Shown here piece after piece: positions 7,321-14,950 of a DNA stretch of 21,638 nt. The translations under genes and the position numbers were made by a program. The stretch is from Rhodobacterales bacterium UBA3089 (GTDB lineage: Bacteria > Pseudomonadota > Alphaproteobacteria > Rhodobacterales > Rhodobacteraceae). The stretch spans positions 1 to 21,638 of the forward strand of contig DFBD01000065.1 of NCBI GenBank assembly GCA_002367255.1, written 5' to 3'. Below the pieces are notes generated by a model, which saw nothing but the letters and a program-made list of their open reading frames with translations, was not told the origin of the DNA and did no database searches. Numbering within the stretch: position 1 is the first letter of the stretch; each line of letters starts with the position of its first letter.

Positions 7321-7333
7321 TTACTTCAAGTAA
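7321..7333. promoter_or_regulatory. short palindrome in the greA / ETF-QO divergent region
   Basis: TTACTT-C-AAGTAA is a perfect 6+6 palindrome around one central base. It lies 62 bp upstream of greA and about 100 bp upstream of the ETF-QO start, where an operator would be expected. I do not recognise the motif as that of a known regulator. Confidence 0.3.
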
Positions 7334-7370
7334 TATCGGTGTTTTACGCCCCGTTAATGTCGTGCCCCGA

Positions 7371-7400
7371 TTGACGGGCAAAGCGAGAAAGGGGTAGGAA
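7371..7400 (+). promoter_or_regulatory. possible ETF-QO promoter
   Basis: TTGACG (7371-7376) is a good -35 element. The best -10 at reasonable spacing is TAGGAA, 18 nt downstream, which is poor. The pair lies 36 nt or more upstream of the chosen ATG. Reported as weak. Confidence 0.25.
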
Positions 7401-7435
7401 TTGTGCAACGGATATATGATCAAAGGATTAACCGA

Positions 7436-9091
7436 ATGTCGGATGTTGAACGCGAAACTATGGATTACGACGTTGTTATTGTGGGCGCGGGGCCATCGGG
7501 CCTGTCGGCTGCGATCCGGCTGAAACAACTTGATGCTGATTTGAATGTTGTGGTGCTTGAGAAGGGCTCCGAAGTTGGGGCGCATATTCTTTCGGGCGCG
7601 GTTCTGGACCCGATCGGGCTGGATGCTTTGATGCCGGACTGGAAGGAGCGCGGGGCGCCGATCAAAACCAAGGTCACCGAAGACCGTTTCTTGATGCTGG
7701 GGCAAAACGGTTCGATTCGTGTTCCGAATTTTCCAATGCCGCCTTTGATGAACAACCACGGTAATTACATCGTTTCGATGGCGAATGTGTGCCGATGGAT
7801 GGCAGAACAGGCCGAAGAGATGGGTGTTGAAATCTTCCCCGGCATGGCATGTTCCGAGCTGGTTTACGGCGATAACGGCGAGGTTAAGGGCGTTGTTGCC
7901 GGCGAGTTTGGTAAGAACGTCGATGGTTCCGAAGGACCAAGTTATGAGCCGGGGATGGAACTTTACGGTAAGTATGTTTTCCTGTCCGAAGGGGTGCGTG
8001 GCAGTCTTTCCAAGCAGGTGATCGCAAAATACGACCTGCACTCGGGATCGGATGTTCAGAAATACGGACTGGGCATGAAAGAGATCTGGGAGATTAAACC
8101 CGAGAACCATAAGGAAGGCCAAGTGACCCACACGATGGGGTGGCCTTTGGGCGAAAATGCCGGTGGTGGATCATTTGTTTACCACCTTGAAAACAATCAG
8201 GTTTATGTTGGGTTTGTAGTGCATTTGAACTATGAAAACCCGCATCTGTTCCCTTACATGGAATTTCAACGCTTCAAGCATCATCCGGCCATTGCCGATA
8301 TGTTGGAGGGCGGCAAACGCGTGGCTTACGGCGCACGCGCGATCACCGAGGGCGGCTGGCAGTCAATACCGAAACTTGCGTTCCCGGGCGGGGCGTTGCT
8401 TGGATGCTCTGCCGGTTTCATGAATGTGCCGCGTATCAAGGGTAATCATAACGCGATGCTTTCGGGCAAGGCTGCGGCGGAAGCTGCGGTAGAAGCGATC
8501 AAGGCGGGGCGTTCGGGTGATGAACTTACGGCATATGATACAGACGTGAAATCCGGCCCGATTGCCAAAGACCTGAAGCGGGTTCGAAATGTGAAACCGC
8601 TGTGGTCGAAGTTTGGACTCATGGCCTCGCTGGCGCTTGGTGGTTTTGATATGTGGGTCGCCAACCTGACAGGCTGGAACCCTTTAGGTATGTTGAAGCA
8701 TGGCAAGACAGATGCGGCGGCGACGGGAAAGGCTGCGGATCACAAGGTTCTGGAATACCCCAAACCCGATGGCAAACTTAGCTTTGATCGGCTGACCAAT
8801 GTCAGTTTCTCGGCGACCAACCACGCAGAAGAACAGCCCTGTCATCTGGTATTGGCTGACCCCGATCTGCCGATCAACGTCAACCTGCCGGAATTTGCCG
8901 AACCGGCGCAACGGTATTGCCCGGCGGGTGTTTACGAGATCCTCCGTGACGAAGACGGATCAAACCCGCGATTCCAGATTAACGCGCAGAACTGCGTCCA
9001 TTGCAAAACTTGCGATATCAAAGACCCGAGCCAGAATATCACGTGGGCAACACCGCAAGGCGGCGAAGGGCCGAATTATCCTAATATGTAG
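7436..9091 (+). CDS. Electron transfer flavoprotein-ubiquinone oxidoreductase (ETF-QO)
   Basis: ETF-QO takes electrons from reduced electron-transfer flavoprotein, loaded by acyl-CoA and amino acid dehydrogenases, and reduces ubiquinone at the inner membrane. The 551-residue protein has an N-terminal FAD-binding Rossmann motif (DVVIVGAGPSGLSAAIRL, GAGPSG at 17-22) and the family segments LEKGSEVGAHILSGAV, YPLG-like VTHTMGWPLG, and GCSAGFMNVPRIKGNHNAM. A C-terminal 4Fe-4S domain carries Cys495, Cys520, Cys523 and Cys526 (C-x24-C-x2-C-x2-C). The frame opens at a GTG at 7403, but the ATG at 7436 with AAAGGA 8 nt upstream gives the standard length. It diverges from greA. The next gene, a TPR protein, starts 126 nt downstream. 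Confidence 0.96.
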   Translation: MSDVERETMDYDVVIVGAGPSGLSAAIRLKQLDADLNVVVLEKGSEVGAHILSGAVLDPIGLDALMPDWKERGAPIKTKVTEDRFLMLGQNGSIRVPNFPMPPLMNNHGNYIVSMANVCRWMAEQAEEMGVEIFPGMACSELVYGDNGEVKGVVAGEFGKNVDGSEGPSYEPGMELYGKYVFLSEGVRGSLSKQVIAKYDLHSGSDVQKYGLGMKEIWEIKPENHKEGQVTHTMGWPLGENAGGGSFVYHLENNQVYVGFVVHLNYENPHLFPYMEFQRFKHHPAIADMLEGGKRVAYGARAITEGGWQSIPKLAFPGGALLGCSAGFMNVPRIKGNHNAMLSGKAAAEAAVEAIKAGRSGDELTAYDTDVKSGPIAKDLKRVRNVKPLWSKFGLMASLALGGFDMWVANLTGWNPLGMLKHGKTDAAATGKAADHKVLEYPKPDGKLSFDRLTNVSFSATNHAEEQPCHLVLADPDLPINVNLPEFAEPAQRYCPAGVYEILRDEDGSNPRFQINAQNCVHCKTCDIKDPSQNITWATPQGGEGPNYPNM

Positions 9092-9217
9092 AATTTTTCG
9101 GGCGCTCACCCTATATTTGATCACATTTGGTAATGTTCTTAAGTGTAATGATTGTATCCTGCGGGCGTGGCGCATACGTTCGCAGAAACACGAAGACATT
9201 TCAGGAGCATCCGGTTT

Positions 9218-10900
9218 ATGGGTAAACGCTTTTTCACGGCACTAATTCTCGGCGTCAGTTTATTGGGCACGGCTGCTACGCCAGTGCTTTCACAGGGTTT
9301 GGCTGGCCCGTATCTGGCTGCCAATCGCGCTTTGGAACACGGAAGCTTTGATGCTGCCGCACAGTATTATGTTCGGGCCATGGCAGCGGACCCTGTGAAT
9401 GTGCGCCTTAAACAAAGTGCGATGGTCTCTTTTGTAGCGGCGGGGGATTTCAGGTCTGCTGCCGGAATTGCCCAAACGATGCGCGCGAATGGTGAAGCGG
9501 ACGTATTTGTCGATCTGGTTGCGCTTACGGATTTCGTCGGCAAAGGCGATTACGAATCTGCGGGGGCGGCGCTTGCACTGCATCAGGACCACCTGCCGCC
9601 ACTTTTGTGGGGGATGCTGGACGCGTGGGTCAAGATTGGTTCTGGCGAGATCGAGGCGGGCCTAAAGGCGTTTGACGAAATGTCAGACACCGATGCGCTG
9701 ACGATTTACGGGCAGTACCACAAAGCATTGGCACAAGCGTATCAGGGTGAATTCGAAGCGGCTGCCGCAATATTGGACGGCAATGGCGAAGGTGCGTTAC
9801 ATTTGAACCGTGACAGCATCATTATCCATGTGGAGGTTCTTTCAGAGCTTGGCCGAAACACCGAGGCTTTGCAGGTATTGGAAGACGCAATTGCGCGTGG
9901 ATTTAGAGATGAACAGCTTATGTCGTTGCGGGCGGATGTCGCCGCTGGCAAGCTGCCAAGTTTCACGCAGATTGATGCGCCGGCCTATGGTATGTCCGAG
10001 GCGCTCGTTACATTGGCTGATGCGTTAAGTCGCGGCGAGCCTGACCGCACGGCGTTGTTCTATGCGCGGCTGGCGCAACAGTTGCGGCCTGACTTTGTTG
10101 ATGCGTCTTTGTTGATTGCCGAATTGTTGGAATTGGAAGAACAGTATAATCTGGCGGAGGAGGCTTATGGGCTTGTTCCCGAAGATTCCCCTTTGTTCAT
10201 AGATGCCGAAATAGGCCGTGCCGAAGCTCTACGGGCGGCTGGTGATACAGAAGGCGCGACGGATATTCTCGTCGATTTAGCGGATAGTTTTCCCAAGGAT
10301 GTGATCGTCTTAAACGCGCTTGGTGATATCTATCGTGGCGTTGAAAACTTTGCGGATTCGGTTGACGCATATACACAGGCGATCGAAAATGTCAGTGAAT
10401 TTGGCCCTCAACACTGGGTGCTGTTTTACACGCGCGGTATTGGCCTTGAGCGCCTGAATGATTGGCCTGCCGCCGAGGCGGATTTACGGCGCGCGTTGGA
10501 ATTATCCCCTAATCAGCCGTTCGTTTTGAACTACATCGGGTATTCTTATATCGAGATGGGGATCAATTTCGAGGAAGCGCAGCAGATGATCGAAACGGCG
10601 GTCGCGGGGATGCCCTCGAACGGGTATATCACGGACTCGCTTGGTTGGGTGCTGTATCGCGTTGGAAAGTTCGAGGAGGCAGTCGCCCCAATGGAGCGTG
10701 CTGTTGAGTTGCTGCCCGTTGACCCAATAGTGAACGACCATCTGGGTGATGTTCTTTGGATGGTGGGCCGCAAGCTGGAGGCTGAATTTCAGTGGCGGCG
10801 TGCAATTTCATTTGATCCAGCGCCCGAGGATTTGGAACGGATCAAGCGCAAGCTAGATGTCGGTTTGGACGTGGTTCTGGACGAGGAAGCGGCAAACTGA
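9218..10900 (+). CDS. Secreted tetratricopeptide-repeat protein
   Basis: This is a 560-residue exported repeat protein of a type common in alphaproteobacteria. The molecular function is not known; TPR arrays usually bind proteins. The N-terminus MGKRFFTALILGVSLLGTAA is a signal peptide with likely cleavage after VLS (about residue 25). The rest is helical and TPR-like: an early pair near residues 30-100, then clearer repeats from about 290. The best conserved part, residues 430-540, includes NYIGYSYIEMG, DSLGWVLYRVGKFEEAV, and NDHLGDVLWMVGRKLEAEFQWRRAI. The ATG at 9218 is chosen because it follows GGAG by 10 nt and directly precedes the signal peptide. The stop overlaps the ispE start by 1 nt (TGATG), so translation is probably coupled. 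Confidence 0.9.
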   Translation: MGKRFFTALILGVSLLGTAATPVLSQGLAGPYLAANRALEHGSFDAAAQYYVRAMAADPVNVRLKQSAMVSFVAAGDFRSAAGIAQTMRANGEADVFVDLVALTDFVGKGDYESAGAALALHQDHLPPLLWGMLDAWVKIGSGEIEAGLKAFDEMSDTDALTIYGQYHKALAQAYQGEFEAAAAILDGNGEGALHLNRDSIIIHVEVLSELGRNTEALQVLEDAIARGFRDEQLMSLRADVAAGKLPSFTQIDAPAYGMSEALVTLADALSRGEPDRTALFYARLAQQLRPDFVDASLLIAELLELEEQYNLAEEAYGLVPEDSPLFIDAEIGRAEALRAAGDTEGATDILVDLADSFPKDVIVLNALGDIYRGVENFADSVDAYTQAIENVSEFGPQHWVLFYTRGIGLERLNDWPAAEADLRRALELSPNQPFVLNYIGYSYIEMGINFEEAQQMIETAVAGMPSNGYITDSLGWVLYRVGKFEEAVAPMERAVELLPVDPIVNDHLGDVLWMVGRKLEAEFQWRRAISFDPAPEDLERIKRKLDVGLDVVLDEEAAN

Positions 10901-11727
10901 TGCCAGTCGAGTTGGCCCGTGCGAAGGTTAACCTTTGCCTGCATGTTACGGGACGGCGCGATGACGGGATGCATTTGCTTGACTCCATCGTGGTTTTTCC
11001 AGCGATGGGGGATGTGCTGGAAGCGGAGTTTGGCGACAGTTTAACATTGAAAATTGACGGCCCGTTTGGTGAAGAGCTGGACGCGGGCGCGGATAATCTG
11101 GTTATTCGAGCAGCGCGAATGTTATCAGATAGGGGGGCGGCGCTACGGCTTCGAAAGAACCTTCCAGTGGCATCTGGGATTGGTGGCGGTTCTGCCGATG
11201 CGGCGGCGTGTATCCGTCTGTTGTCAGACATGTGGGATATTGACGGCCCGTCGCTGGAAGAACTGGCCCGATTGGGCGCAGATGTCCCCGTCTGTATGGC
11301 ACAAGCGCCAACACGTATGTCCGGTACGGGCGAGAAGTTGGTGCCAATTCCCTCGATACCGACGTTTTGGATTGTACTGGCAAATGCCGGGCAAGGTGTC
11401 GAAACTGGCGCAGTGTTCGGGGCGATTACGTCGCGTGACAATGCCGGGCTGGCAAACCTTCCCGAAAGCTTTCCAGAGGTCTCGGATTTGTTTGATTTCC
11501 TACGGGGGCAACGAAACGACATGCAGGTTGCCGCGATAGAGATATGCCCGATTATTGCGGATGTTTTAAGTGCGCTCGATAATACGCAAAACTGTGCGTT
11601 AAGCCGAATGAGCGGATCGGGTGGAACATGTTTCGGCTTGTTTTATAATGAAAAAGGCGCGACGGCCGCCGCTATGGATATTCGTGAAAACCACTCCGAT
11701 TGGTGGGTAGTTTCAGCCGAAGTTTAA
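10900..11727 (+). CDS. ispE: 4-diphosphocytidyl-2-C-methyl-D-erythritol kinase IspE
   Basis: IspE is the GHMP-family kinase that phosphorylates CDP-methylerythritol in the MEP (non-mevalonate) isoprenoid pathway. The 275-residue protein shows the N-terminal ARAKVNLCLHV (Lys9 in the active site), the ATP-binding PVASGIGGGSADAAA (residues 89-103), LGADVPVCM with the catalytic Asp128, and the later RMSGTGE and C-terminal SRMSGSGGTCFGLF motifs. The ATG shares its A with the stop codon of the upstream TPR gene. The 3' end overlaps by 4 nt the convergent polyprenyl synthase gene, which uses the end products of the same pathway. Confidence 0.95.
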   Translation: MPVELARAKVNLCLHVTGRRDDGMHLLDSIVVFPAMGDVLEAEFGDSLTLKIDGPFGEELDAGADNLVIRAARMLSDRGAALRLRKNLPVASGIGGGSADAAACIRLLSDMWDIDGPSLEELARLGADVPVCMAQAPTRMSGTGEKLVPIPSIPTFWIVLANAGQGVETGAVFGAITSRDNAGLANLPESFPEVSDLFDFLRGQRNDMQVAAIEICPIIADVLSALDNTQNCALSRMSGSGGTCFGLFYNEKGATAAAMDIRENHSDWWVVSAEV

Positions 11728-12716
11728 ACAATCCGTGAAACTACGAAATCGGCGAGTTCTTCCAGCAGGTTGCGCAGTTCGCTGTCAGGGATTGGCGATA
11801 GCGAAGCTTTCGCCGTATTCGCCCAATCCAGCGCTTTAAGGCGTGTAGCTTCAAGCGTGTCGTACTTGGCCATCAACTTCATGGCGTGTTCCAGGTCACC
11901 GTCTTCCTGCTTACCCTTTTCGATCGTGCGCACCCAGAAGGCACGTTCCATCGTTTCGGCTTTGGCTATGGCCAGAATGACAGGCATCGTCAACTTGCGC
12001 TCGCGGAAATCATCGCCCGTGTTCTTTCCAAGCGAAGCACTTGCACCGCCATAATCCAGCAAGTCATCCACAATTTGGAAACTGATGCCTAGCGCATCAC
12101 CATAAGCATGCAACGCGTCGATCTGGTCTTGAGGGGCATCGGCAACCTCGCCGCCAACCTCGCAAGCCGCTGCAAATAGGGCGGCGGTTTTCCCTCGGAT
12201 GACCTGAAGGTAAACGTCCTCGGTTGTGGCCAAATTTTGCGCGGCGGTAAGCTGTAAAACCTCGCCCTCGGCAATTACGGCGGATGCGTTCGCCAGAATA
12301 TCCAGAACCTTCAAACGTCCGGTTTCAACCATCAACTGGAAGGATCGCGCGAACAGATAGTCCCCAACCAGAATGGATGATTTATTATCCCACAACAAAT
12401 TCGCCGTTGGTTTACCGCGCCGCTTACCGCTTTCGTCTACCACGTCGTCGTGCAGAAGGGTTGCGGTATGGATGAATTCAACGGTGGCGGCCAGTTTAAC
12501 GTGATCCTCGCCCTCGTACCCGCACATCCGCGCCGCTGCCAAAGTCAGCATCGGGCGCAGGCGTTTGCCGCCAGCCTCGACCAGATGCGCCGTCACTTCG
12601 GGGATACGCGGCGCATGTTCACTGGCCATACGTGTGCGGATCAGGGTGTTCACCGCGTTCATATCGTCGGCCAGCACGTTTTGCATTCGTTCAAATGGTC
12701 CAGTATTTGCCGACAT
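11724..12716 (-). CDS. Long-chain polyprenyl diphosphate synthase (quinone side chain)
   Basis: This is an all-trans polyprenyl diphosphate synthase of the IspB type, which extends farnesyl or geranylgeranyl diphosphate with isopentenyl units to make the ubiquinone tail. The 330-residue protein has GGKRLRPML (49-57), the first aspartate-rich motif LLHDDVVDE (DDVVD at 90-94) followed by RRGKPTAN, the second motif DDLLD (217-221), and KNTGDDFRERKLTMP. The small-residue pattern before the first motif fits a long-chain rather than farnesyl synthase; octaprenyl versus decaprenyl cannot be decided. The ATG at 12716 has GGA 8 nt upstream; an ATG two codons earlier (12722) is too close to it. The gene diverges from the DUF2007 gene and overlaps ispE convergently by 4 nt. 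Confidence 0.93.
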   Translation of the reverse strand: MSANTGPFERMQNVLADDMNAVNTLIRTRMASEHAPRIPEVTAHLVEAGGKRLRPMLTLAAARMCGYEGEDHVKLAATVEFIHTATLLHDDVVDESGKRRGKPTANLLWDNKSSILVGDYLFARSFQLMVETGRLKVLDILANASAVIAEGEVLQLTAAQNLATTEDVYLQVIRGKTAALFAAACEVGGEVADAPQDQIDALHAYGDALGISFQIVDDLLDYGGASASLGKNTGDDFRERKLTMPVILAIAKAETMERAFWVRTIEKGKQEDGDLEHAMKLMAKYDTLEATRLKALDWANTAKASLSPIPDSELRNLLEELADFVVSRIV

Positions 12717-12769
12717 ATTCATCTTCCTTTTGTTGTGGTCTCGACGCGCTTGCCTTCAGGCCCTAAGTT

Positions 12770-12997
12770 ATGGCCATGAAAGAGATATTACGAACCACAG
12801 ACCCGACGATCATCGCATTCGCGACCGCATTGCTTCGAGGCGAAGATATAGAGGCCTTTGTGCTGGACGTAAACATGAGTGTGCTTGAAGGGGGCATTGG
12901 ATTGTTCCCGCGCCGCCTGATGGTGGCTGATGCCCACAATTTTCGCGCCCGCGCGATCCTTAAAGATAACGAAATTCCCCTCACGGAGGATCGATGA
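12770..12997 (+). CDS. DUF2007 small protein (putative signal-transducing family)
   Basis: This is a 75-residue protein of the DUF2007 family, named as putative signal transducing in domain databases without firm evidence of function. It carries the alphaproteobacterial pattern MKEILRTTDPTIIAFATALL...IEAFVLDVNMSVLEGGIG..PRRLMV, predicted as a small alpha/beta fold. The start is either ATG 12770 (AGG 9 nt upstream) or ATG 12776, which would give the MKEILRTTDP N-terminus I recall for relatives. The stop overlaps the methyltransferase start as ATGA, so the two are translated together; this pairing suggests a link, though no role is known. Confidence 0.88.
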   Translation: MAMKEILRTTDPTIIAFATALLRGEDIEAFVLDVNMSVLEGGIGLFPRRLMVADAHNFRARAILKDNEIPLTEDR

Positions 12998-13755
12998 GCT
13001 TTACCAATGACCAATTGACGCGGGATGATTTCTTGGACGGTGCGATCAAGATTTGGCAGCCTAAGAACGGGTATCGCGCGGCAACCGACCCGGTTTTCCT
13101 TGCAGCGGCGGTTGGGGCTAAACTTGGCCAAAGCGTGCTGGAGCTTGGTTGTGGCGCTGGAACTGCACTGGCGTGTTTGTGCAAAAGGGTTGAGGGGCTG
13201 GACGCCCACGGCTTGGAAATTCAGGTTGATTACGCAGGCCTTGCGCGGCGCAATGCTGTGGACAACCAGCTAGGGTATTGGGTTCATGACGGCGATTTGC
13301 TGGATATGCCCGAGGCGATCCGTACGGCCTCGTTCGATCATGTGTTTACCAACCCGCCATTTTATAACGCCTCGGCCAGCTCGGCTCCCTTGGATGCCGG
13401 GCGTGACACGGCGCACCGAATCGGGGAGGCGCAGTTGGCAGACTGGATTGCCGTTGGCTTGCGTCGCCTGAAGCCCAAAGGATATTTCACGATTATCCAC
13501 CGGACCGAGCGGTTGGCGGATATCTTGGCTGCGCTGGATGGCAAGGCTGGTGATATCCGTATTCTACCACTTTCGTCTCGTGAGGGGCGCACGGCGGGTC
13601 GCGTGATTGTGCGGGCTCGTAAAGGCGCGGGCGGCGCGCTGGAACTTCTTTCGCCGTTAATACTTCATCAAGGCGTTGCGCATTCTATAGACGAAGATTC
13701 TTTTCGGCCAGAAGTGCGAAAAATATTGCGAAACGCTCAACCTATAGTAATATGA
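12994..13755 (+). CDS. TrmN6-family tRNA1(Val) (adenine-N6)-methyltransferase-like protein
   Basis: This is an S-adenosylmethionine-dependent class I methyltransferase, 253 residues. It has the TrmN6/YfiC-type N-terminus (QPKNGYRAATDPVFLAAAV, residues 22-40), the SAM-binding motif VLELGCGAGTALA (48-60), an acidic end to the next strand (LDAHGLEIQ), and the N6-adenine motif NPPF at 120-123. The C-terminal half (SSREGRTAGRVIVRARKGAGG) also matches the family. By homology it would methylate A37 of tRNA1(Val); the exact substrate is inference. Its ATG overlaps the DUF2007 stop (ATGA) and has GGAGG 4 nt upstream. Confidence 0.9.
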   Translation: MSFTNDQLTRDDFLDGAIKIWQPKNGYRAATDPVFLAAAVGAKLGQSVLELGCGAGTALACLCKRVEGLDAHGLEIQVDYAGLARRNAVDNQLGYWVHDGDLLDMPEAIRTASFDHVFTNPPFYNASASSAPLDAGRDTAHRIGEAQLADWIAVGLRRLKPKGYFTIIHRTERLADILAALDGKAGDIRILPLSSREGRTAGRVIVRARKGAGGALELLSPLILHQGVAHSIDEDSFRPEVRKILRNAQPIVI

Positions 13756-13774
13756 TCTTACCATATTAACTTAC

Positions 13775-13791
13775 ATCCACCCGAGGTGGGT
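13775..13791. other. short hairpin upstream of the EamA transporter
   Basis: ATCCACC and GGTGGGT pair (with one T-G) around a 3-nt loop CGA, in the 52-nt gap between the methyltransferase and the EamA gene, 16 nt before the ATG. No T-run follows it, so it is a poor terminator. It could affect translation of the transporter mRNA. Low confidence that it is functional. Confidence 0.25.
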
Positions 13792-13807
13792 TGTACGGCG
13801 AGATTGA

Positions 13808-14716
13808 ATGAAAATAGGTGTTGGAATTCTGGTGGCCGCGATGGCTTTAACCCCGCTGACGGATGGGTTTTCGAAGGCACTTGGCGCAGATCAAACGGCA
13901 TTTTTCATCTGCTTTTCGCGCTATTTTGTGGCCGGAATCATTGCGTTGGGCATTTCGGTTGTCTTTCGTAAGCCAATCGAAATTCCACATCATGACCGCT
14001 TGGGGCAGGTGTTGCGAACTGGGCTGATGATGGGCGCAATGACCTCGTTAATCTTTGCGTTGTCCATCGTGCCGCTTGCCAAGGCTGTCGGTGGGTTTCT
14101 GATTGCCCCCGTCGTAGCCTCTCTGATTTCTATATTGCTATACAAAGAGAAAATGGACGGCTTTCGTTTCACAGGTGCCGTGCTTAGCTTCGCAGGGGCA
14201 TACGTGATTTTGCGGCCCGAAGGCAGCTTGGAGATGGGCACTTTTATGGCTCTGCTCGGCGGCTTCCTATTAGGTGCGTATCTGGCCGCAACACGACGGG
14301 CGTGCGCGTGTGGTGATGCATTTTCGACCTTGGTGGTGCAGTGCATACTCGGGTCGTTAATGATCGCTCCGCTCGCATTCTGGGGTGGCATTCCGAGTAT
14401 TTCATTGCAAGCCCTGGCATATATCTTTGCATTGGGGGCGGTCTCGGCAATTTGTCATTTCTTGACGGTGGCCGCGTATAACCGCGCAGACTCCTCCGTT
14501 TTGGCACCATTCTTCTATTTCAATATCGTGTTCGCCATCCCCGTTGGATATTTTTGGTTTAACGAGGTGCCAACCCAGGCAACCCTTATTGGCTTGGCCG
14601 GAATCACCATGGGAGGCGTCATCGCGATGCTCTCGACCAACGCGCATGTGAATCCGTTCACAGGGGTTTTAGCCATCCCCTGGCAATTTGTGAAAAATTT
14701 TTCCTTGAAGACCTGA
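13808..14716 (+). CDS. EamA/DMT-superfamily transporter
   Basis: This is a 302-residue inner-membrane protein of the drug/metabolite transporter superfamily. It has two EamA repeats of about five helices each. The first starts MKIGVGILVAAMALTPLTDG and includes SLIFALSIVPLAKAVGGFLIAPVVASLISILLYKEKM; the second includes ALGAVSAICHFLTVAAYNRADSSVLAPFFYFNIVFAIPVGYFWFNEVPT. These are the usual repeat signatures. The substrate is unknown. The ATG at 13808 has only a weak GGCGAG upstream. A C-terminal tail of about 25 residues follows the last helix. It lies downstream of the methyltransferase, possibly cotranscribed. Confidence 0.88.
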   Translation: MKIGVGILVAAMALTPLTDGFSKALGADQTAFFICFSRYFVAGIIALGISVVFRKPIEIPHHDRLGQVLRTGLMMGAMTSLIFALSIVPLAKAVGGFLIAPVVASLISILLYKEKMDGFRFTGAVLSFAGAYVILRPEGSLEMGTFMALLGGFLLGAYLAATRRACACGDAFSTLVVQCILGSLMIAPLAFWGGIPSISLQALAYIFALGAVSAICHFLTVAAYNRADSSVLAPFFYFNIVFAIPVGYFWFNEVPTQATLIGLAGITMGGVIAMLSTNAHVNPFTGVLAIPWQFVKNFSLKT

Positions 14717-14779
14717 TGACAACGCATATCTTTTATGGTGAGATGTATTCATTGCCCTAACTCAAATAAGGAGAGAAAT

Positions 14780-14950
14780 ATGAGCCTGACTTCCCATTTG
14801 TCCGAGCTACGTAAGAAACACGAGTCCCTTTCCGGCAAGATTGAAGTTGAGCAACGAAGTCCCGGGTCTGACGATTTAACCATCGCAGACCTTAAAAAGG
14901 AAAAGCTACGTCTTAAAGAAGAGATCGAGCGGATTGCTGCACAGGTTTAA
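14780..14950 (+). CDS. DUF465/YdcH-family small coiled-coil protein
   Basis: This 56-residue protein belongs to the DUF465 (YdcH) family of short, highly charged helical proteins with no firm function. The sequence MSLTSHLSELRKKHESLSGK and the C-terminal IADLKKEKLRLKEEIERI show the family's two amphipathic helices separated by a short turn with SPGSDD. The frame is open upstream to 14735, but the ATG at 14780 is preceded by AAGGAGAG at good spacing and gives the normal family length. Its stop codon overlaps that of the convergent exporter gene by 4 nt. Confidence 0.9.
   Translation: MSLTSHLSELRKKHESLSGKIEVEQRSPGSDDLTIADLKKEKLRLKEEIERIAAQV

Noticed and set aside
7283..8131. A 282-codon minus-strand open frame opposite the ETF-QO gene
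   Set aside because: It lies antisense to a clear ETF-QO reading frame, has a His/Asn/Arg-rich composition typical of a shadow frame, and shows no domain or ribosome binding site.
10842..11522. A 226-codon minus-strand open frame opposite ispE
   Set aside because: It is Ser/Pro/Arg-rich and antisense to an intact IspE with all motifs, so it is a shadow of the coding strand.
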